From: an uncultured Ruminococcus sp.
Lineage (GTDB): Bacteria > Bacillota > Clostridia > Oscillospirales > Ruminococcaceae
Length of the DNA: 8,446 nt
NCBI GenBank assembly: GCA_900540005.1
Contig: UQEM01000110.1
Span: forward strand, 1-8,446
Reading direction: 5' to 3'
Shown here piece by piece: positions 6,789-8,446 of this stretch. The notes below the pieces were generated by a model that saw nothing but the letters and a program-made list of their open reading frames with translations, was not told where the DNA came from and searched no databases. Both the position numbers and the translations under genes were made by a program. Position 1 is the stretch's first letter, and each line of letters begins with the position of its first letter.

Positions 6789-6828
6789 AGAACTGATCGA
6801 AATAGGGTCAATTGGGGCAATTATACAT

Positions 6829-7590
6829 TTAAATAAGTATATTACTCAGCATTATGCCGAAATCCGAGAACTTTTCGCCCACAGAATCCGCCTTGCTGCT
6901 TTTGAGGACGACCTTTCCGCCCGGCTTTGCAGCAGGAAGCTGAAACGTGAGTTTTTTCTCCTCACAACGGCACTTCAAACCGAGTTTTTCATAAAACAGC
7001 TTATAGATATCATCGGCGAACCTATCAAGTGTTTCGCTGAATTCATCCTCGGTTACTACCGGCTTGTCCGACACATTATGAGGCATTATCGAGATTTCAA
7101 CGGTTTTGTCAACGACCTCAGAGGAAACCACGAATTCGCGGCAGCTTTCACAACTGCTGAGGAAACTCCTGAGACTGATGAGCATGAGAAATTTCAGGAA
7201 TTCCCTGCTGCTCCTGAAATACGCACCGGTTTCTCCACTGACGCTGATCTCACACCTTGAACCGATGACTTCCCTGCATGAGCGGATAAAATCAGCTATA
7301 AACTCATCGGAATCAATGACTTCAAGGCTTTCCTTATCTACAGAAGCCAGATCAGAAAGCACGCTTCCGAGCCTTGTCATACGCATCAGCTTTTTGCACA
7401 TAGCGTCAATATTTGCCGTAAGTTCGGAAGATTTCCCGTCACATCTGTTCTCGCGCAGGATTTCATTGAGCACTCCGCAAGCCGCTGAAATTCCCGTGAC
7501 CGCATACCTTACCATACTGTCGCTGTATCTTATGTATTCTGCTGCAAATTCATTTTCAAAAAATTCCTTCATTTTTTCGTCGTAGTTCAT
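6829..7590 (-). CDS. Hypothetical protein resembling a degenerate histidine kinase core
   Basis: A 253-residue soluble protein with no signal peptide or membrane span. Residues about 25-83 look like a two-helix DHp-type dimerisation region. Residues about 95-220 follow the layout of a HATPase_c domain, including a hydrophobic helix (129-146) where the N-box helix would be. The catalytic marks are missing: no phospho-accepting His in the first helix (around 27-45), no N-box Asn, and no D-x-G-x-G motif. It has nine Cys, including C147-x2-C150 and C207-x-C209. It could be a pseudokinase, a phosphotransfer or scaffold protein, or an unrelated helical protein; I assign no function. The start has AAAGGAA (7601-7607) ten bases upstream, which is weak. 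A TATAAT box is at 7675-7670. The gene is divergent from gap and upstream of trkA, with no obvious terminator between, so read-through into trkA is possible. Confidence 0.75.
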   Translation of the reverse strand: MNYDEKMKEFFENEFAAEYIRYSDSMVRYAVTGISAACGVLNEILRENRCDGKSSELTANIDAMCKKLMRMTRLGSVLSDLASVDKESLEVIDSDEFIADFIRSCREVIGSRCEISVSGETGAYFRSSREFLKFLMLISLRSFLSSCESCREFVVSSEVVDKTVEISIMPHNVSDKPVVTEDEFSETLDRFADDIYKLFYEKLGLKCRCEEKKLTFQLPAAKPGGKVVLKSSKADSVGEKFSDFGIMLSNILI

Positions 7591-7669
7591 TTATTTCACG
7601 TTCCTTTCAGGATCTATCTTATGCGGACAGTTCCTTAATATATGTGATGTGCCCGAAATCAGTACTACT

Positions 7670-7675
7670 ATTATA
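7670..7675 (-). promoter_or_regulatory. -10 box of probable promoter for the kinase-like gene
   Basis: A perfect TATAAT lies on the minus strand at 7675-7670. The -35 region at a 17-base spacing reads TTTTCT (7698-7693), a poor match. Transcription would start near 7663 with a leader of about 70 bases before the ATG at 7590. The core is good but one-sided, so activator help is possible. Confidence 0.5.
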
Positions 7676-7729
7676 CTACAAATGCACCCAAAAGAAAAGA
7701 TAACCGCAGTTAAAAACAGCATAATAAAC

Positions 7730-7767
7730 CAACAATTTTAAAAGTTAAGTCCCACTTACAATTGTTG
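7730..7767. repeat. Nested inverted repeat between the divergent genes
   Basis: Outer arms CAACAATT (7730-7737) and AATTGTTG (7760-7767) enclose an inner stem TAAGT-CCC-ACTTA (7746-7758). It lies about 47 bases upstream of the gap -35 box, in the 285-base non-coding region 7591-7875. It has no proper U-run. It may be a regulator-binding site or a cruciform. Apart from this and the two promoters I see nothing else in that region. Confidence 0.45.
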
Positions 7768-7813
7768 ATTTTGTACATTTCCAAAATTTTCTGTTATTTT
7801 TTTATCGAACCTC

Positions 7814-7842
7814 TTGAAAAAATTTCCTTTTTGAGGTATAAT
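7814..7842 (+). promoter_or_regulatory. Strong sigma-70-type promoter of gap
   Basis: TTGAAA (7814-7819, 5 of 6), a 17-base spacer, and a perfect TATAAT (7837-7842). Transcription would start near 7849, giving a short leader of about 27 bases that is almost filled by the ribosome binding site AGGAGGT (7860-7866). This fits a highly expressed glycolytic gene. Confidence 0.85.
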
Positions 7843-7875
7843 ATATTCATAAACTATTTAGGAGGTAATTTTCCA

Positions 7876-8397
7876 ATGTCAGTTAAAGTTGCTATTAATG
7901 GTTTCGGCCGTATCGGTCGTCTCGCATTCAGACAGATGTTCGGTGCTGAGGGTTACGAGGTAGTTGCTATCAACGACCTTACAAAGCCTTCAATGCTCGC
8001 TCAGCTTCTCAAGTACGATACAGCTCAGGGCGGTTACTGTGGCAAGATTGGTGAAAATCTTCACACAGTAACAGCTGATGATGAGGCTGGTACTCTCACA
8101 GTTGACGGCAAGACTCTTACAATCTACGCTAAGGCTAACGCTGCTGAGCTTCCTTGGGGAGAGATCGGCGTTGACGTAGTTCTTGAGTGCACAGGTTTCT
8201 ACACATCCAAGGCTAAGGCTCAGGCTCATATCGATGCAGGTGCTAAGAAGGTTGTTATTTCTGCTCCCGCAGGCAACGATCTTCCTACTATCGTTTACAG
8301 CGTTAATGAAAAGACTCTTACTGCTGATGACAAGATCATTTCTGCTGCTTCATGCACAACAAACTGCCTCGCTCCTATGGCTAAGGCTCTCAACGAC
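7876..8397 (+). CDS. gap: Glyceraldehyde-3-phosphate dehydrogenase, type I (N-terminal part, cut by adapter)
   Basis: The first 174 residues of GAPDH, which oxidises and phosphorylates glyceraldehyde 3-phosphate with NAD+ in cytosolic glycolysis. The NAD-binding Rossmann fold opens with I-N-G-F-G-R-I-G-R (7-15), followed by N-D at 33-34. L-L-K-Y-D-T is at 44-49. The catalytic segment S-C-T-T-N-C is at 159-164, with nucleophile C160. The ATG follows a full AGGAGGT by nine bases. Codon use is sharply biased (mostly GCT for Ala, GGT/GGC for Gly, AAG for Lys), unlike the neighbouring genes, which indicates high expression. The frame stays open to the window edge, but residues after D174 come from adapter sequence, not the gene. 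The normal protein is about 335-340 residues, so roughly half is missing. Confidence 0.97.
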
Positions 8398-8446
8398 CTG
8401 TCTCTTATACACATCTCCGAGCCCACGAGACTCGACGTCATCTCGT
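8398..8446. other. Nextera (Tn5) sequencing adapter, not genomic
   Basis: Positions 8398-8431 are the reverse complement of the i7-side Nextera adapter, beginning with the mosaic end CTGTCTCTTATACACATCT. Index TCGACGTC (8432-8439) and the start of the P7 sequence, ATCTCGT (8440-8446), follow. It mirrors 1-48 exactly, with the same index. It interrupts gap after codon 174. Confidence 0.98.

Noticed and set aside
1..8446. Terminal inverted repeats suggesting a linear replicon or transposon
   Set aside because: The matching 49-base ends are Nextera adapter with index and P7 bases, and gap is cut by one of them.

Overview
The window is an 8.35 kb piece of a Firmicute genome, most likely a gut or rumen Ruminococcus or close relative (Oscillospiraceae). 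The clues are a secreted protein with a type I dockerin, BspA-like leucine-rich repeats and very long poly-threonine linkers; a two-gene trkA-trkH potassium uptake operon; strong AGGAGG ribosome binding sites; and moderate GC content. The species cannot be fixed from this stretch. Only positions 49-8397 look genomic. Both ends (1-48 and 8398-8446) are Illumina Nextera/Tn5 adapter with the same 8-base index, so the contig stops at untrimmed adapter and the gene at the right edge is cut artificially.

Layout. At the left, on the plus strand, a TetR-family regulator (138-782) follows its own good promoter and ends at a bidirectional terminator (816-843). Reading from the right on the minus strand are: a protein resembling a degenerate histidine kinase (7590-6829); trkA (6658-5300), with a perfect-consensus promoter overlapped by a palindrome; trkH (5279-3843); a 721-residue secreted dockerin protein (3829-1664); and a six- or seven-span membrane protein of the PF06541 family (1598-843). 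The last gene ends in the same terminator that closes the tetR gene. At the far right, on the plus strand and divergent from the kinase-like gene, is the start of gap, glyceraldehyde-3-phosphate dehydrogenase (7876-8397), with a strong promoter and highly biased codons.

How the genes work together. TrkA (cytosolic, two RCK domain pairs) gates TrkH (membrane) for K+ uptake. The dockerin gene starts 13 bases after the trkH stop, and its ribosome binding site overlaps that stop. No promoter is visible between them, so it is probably transcribed with the potassium operon. The PF06541 gene follows after a 65-base gap holding a hairpin. The most notable points are this pairing of a cellulosome-type surface protein with K+ uptake, the minisatellite-encoded run of 51 threonines, the operator-like palindrome on the trk promoter, and the kinase-like protein without catalytic residues. 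No CRISPR array, mobile element, tRNA or rRNA was seen.
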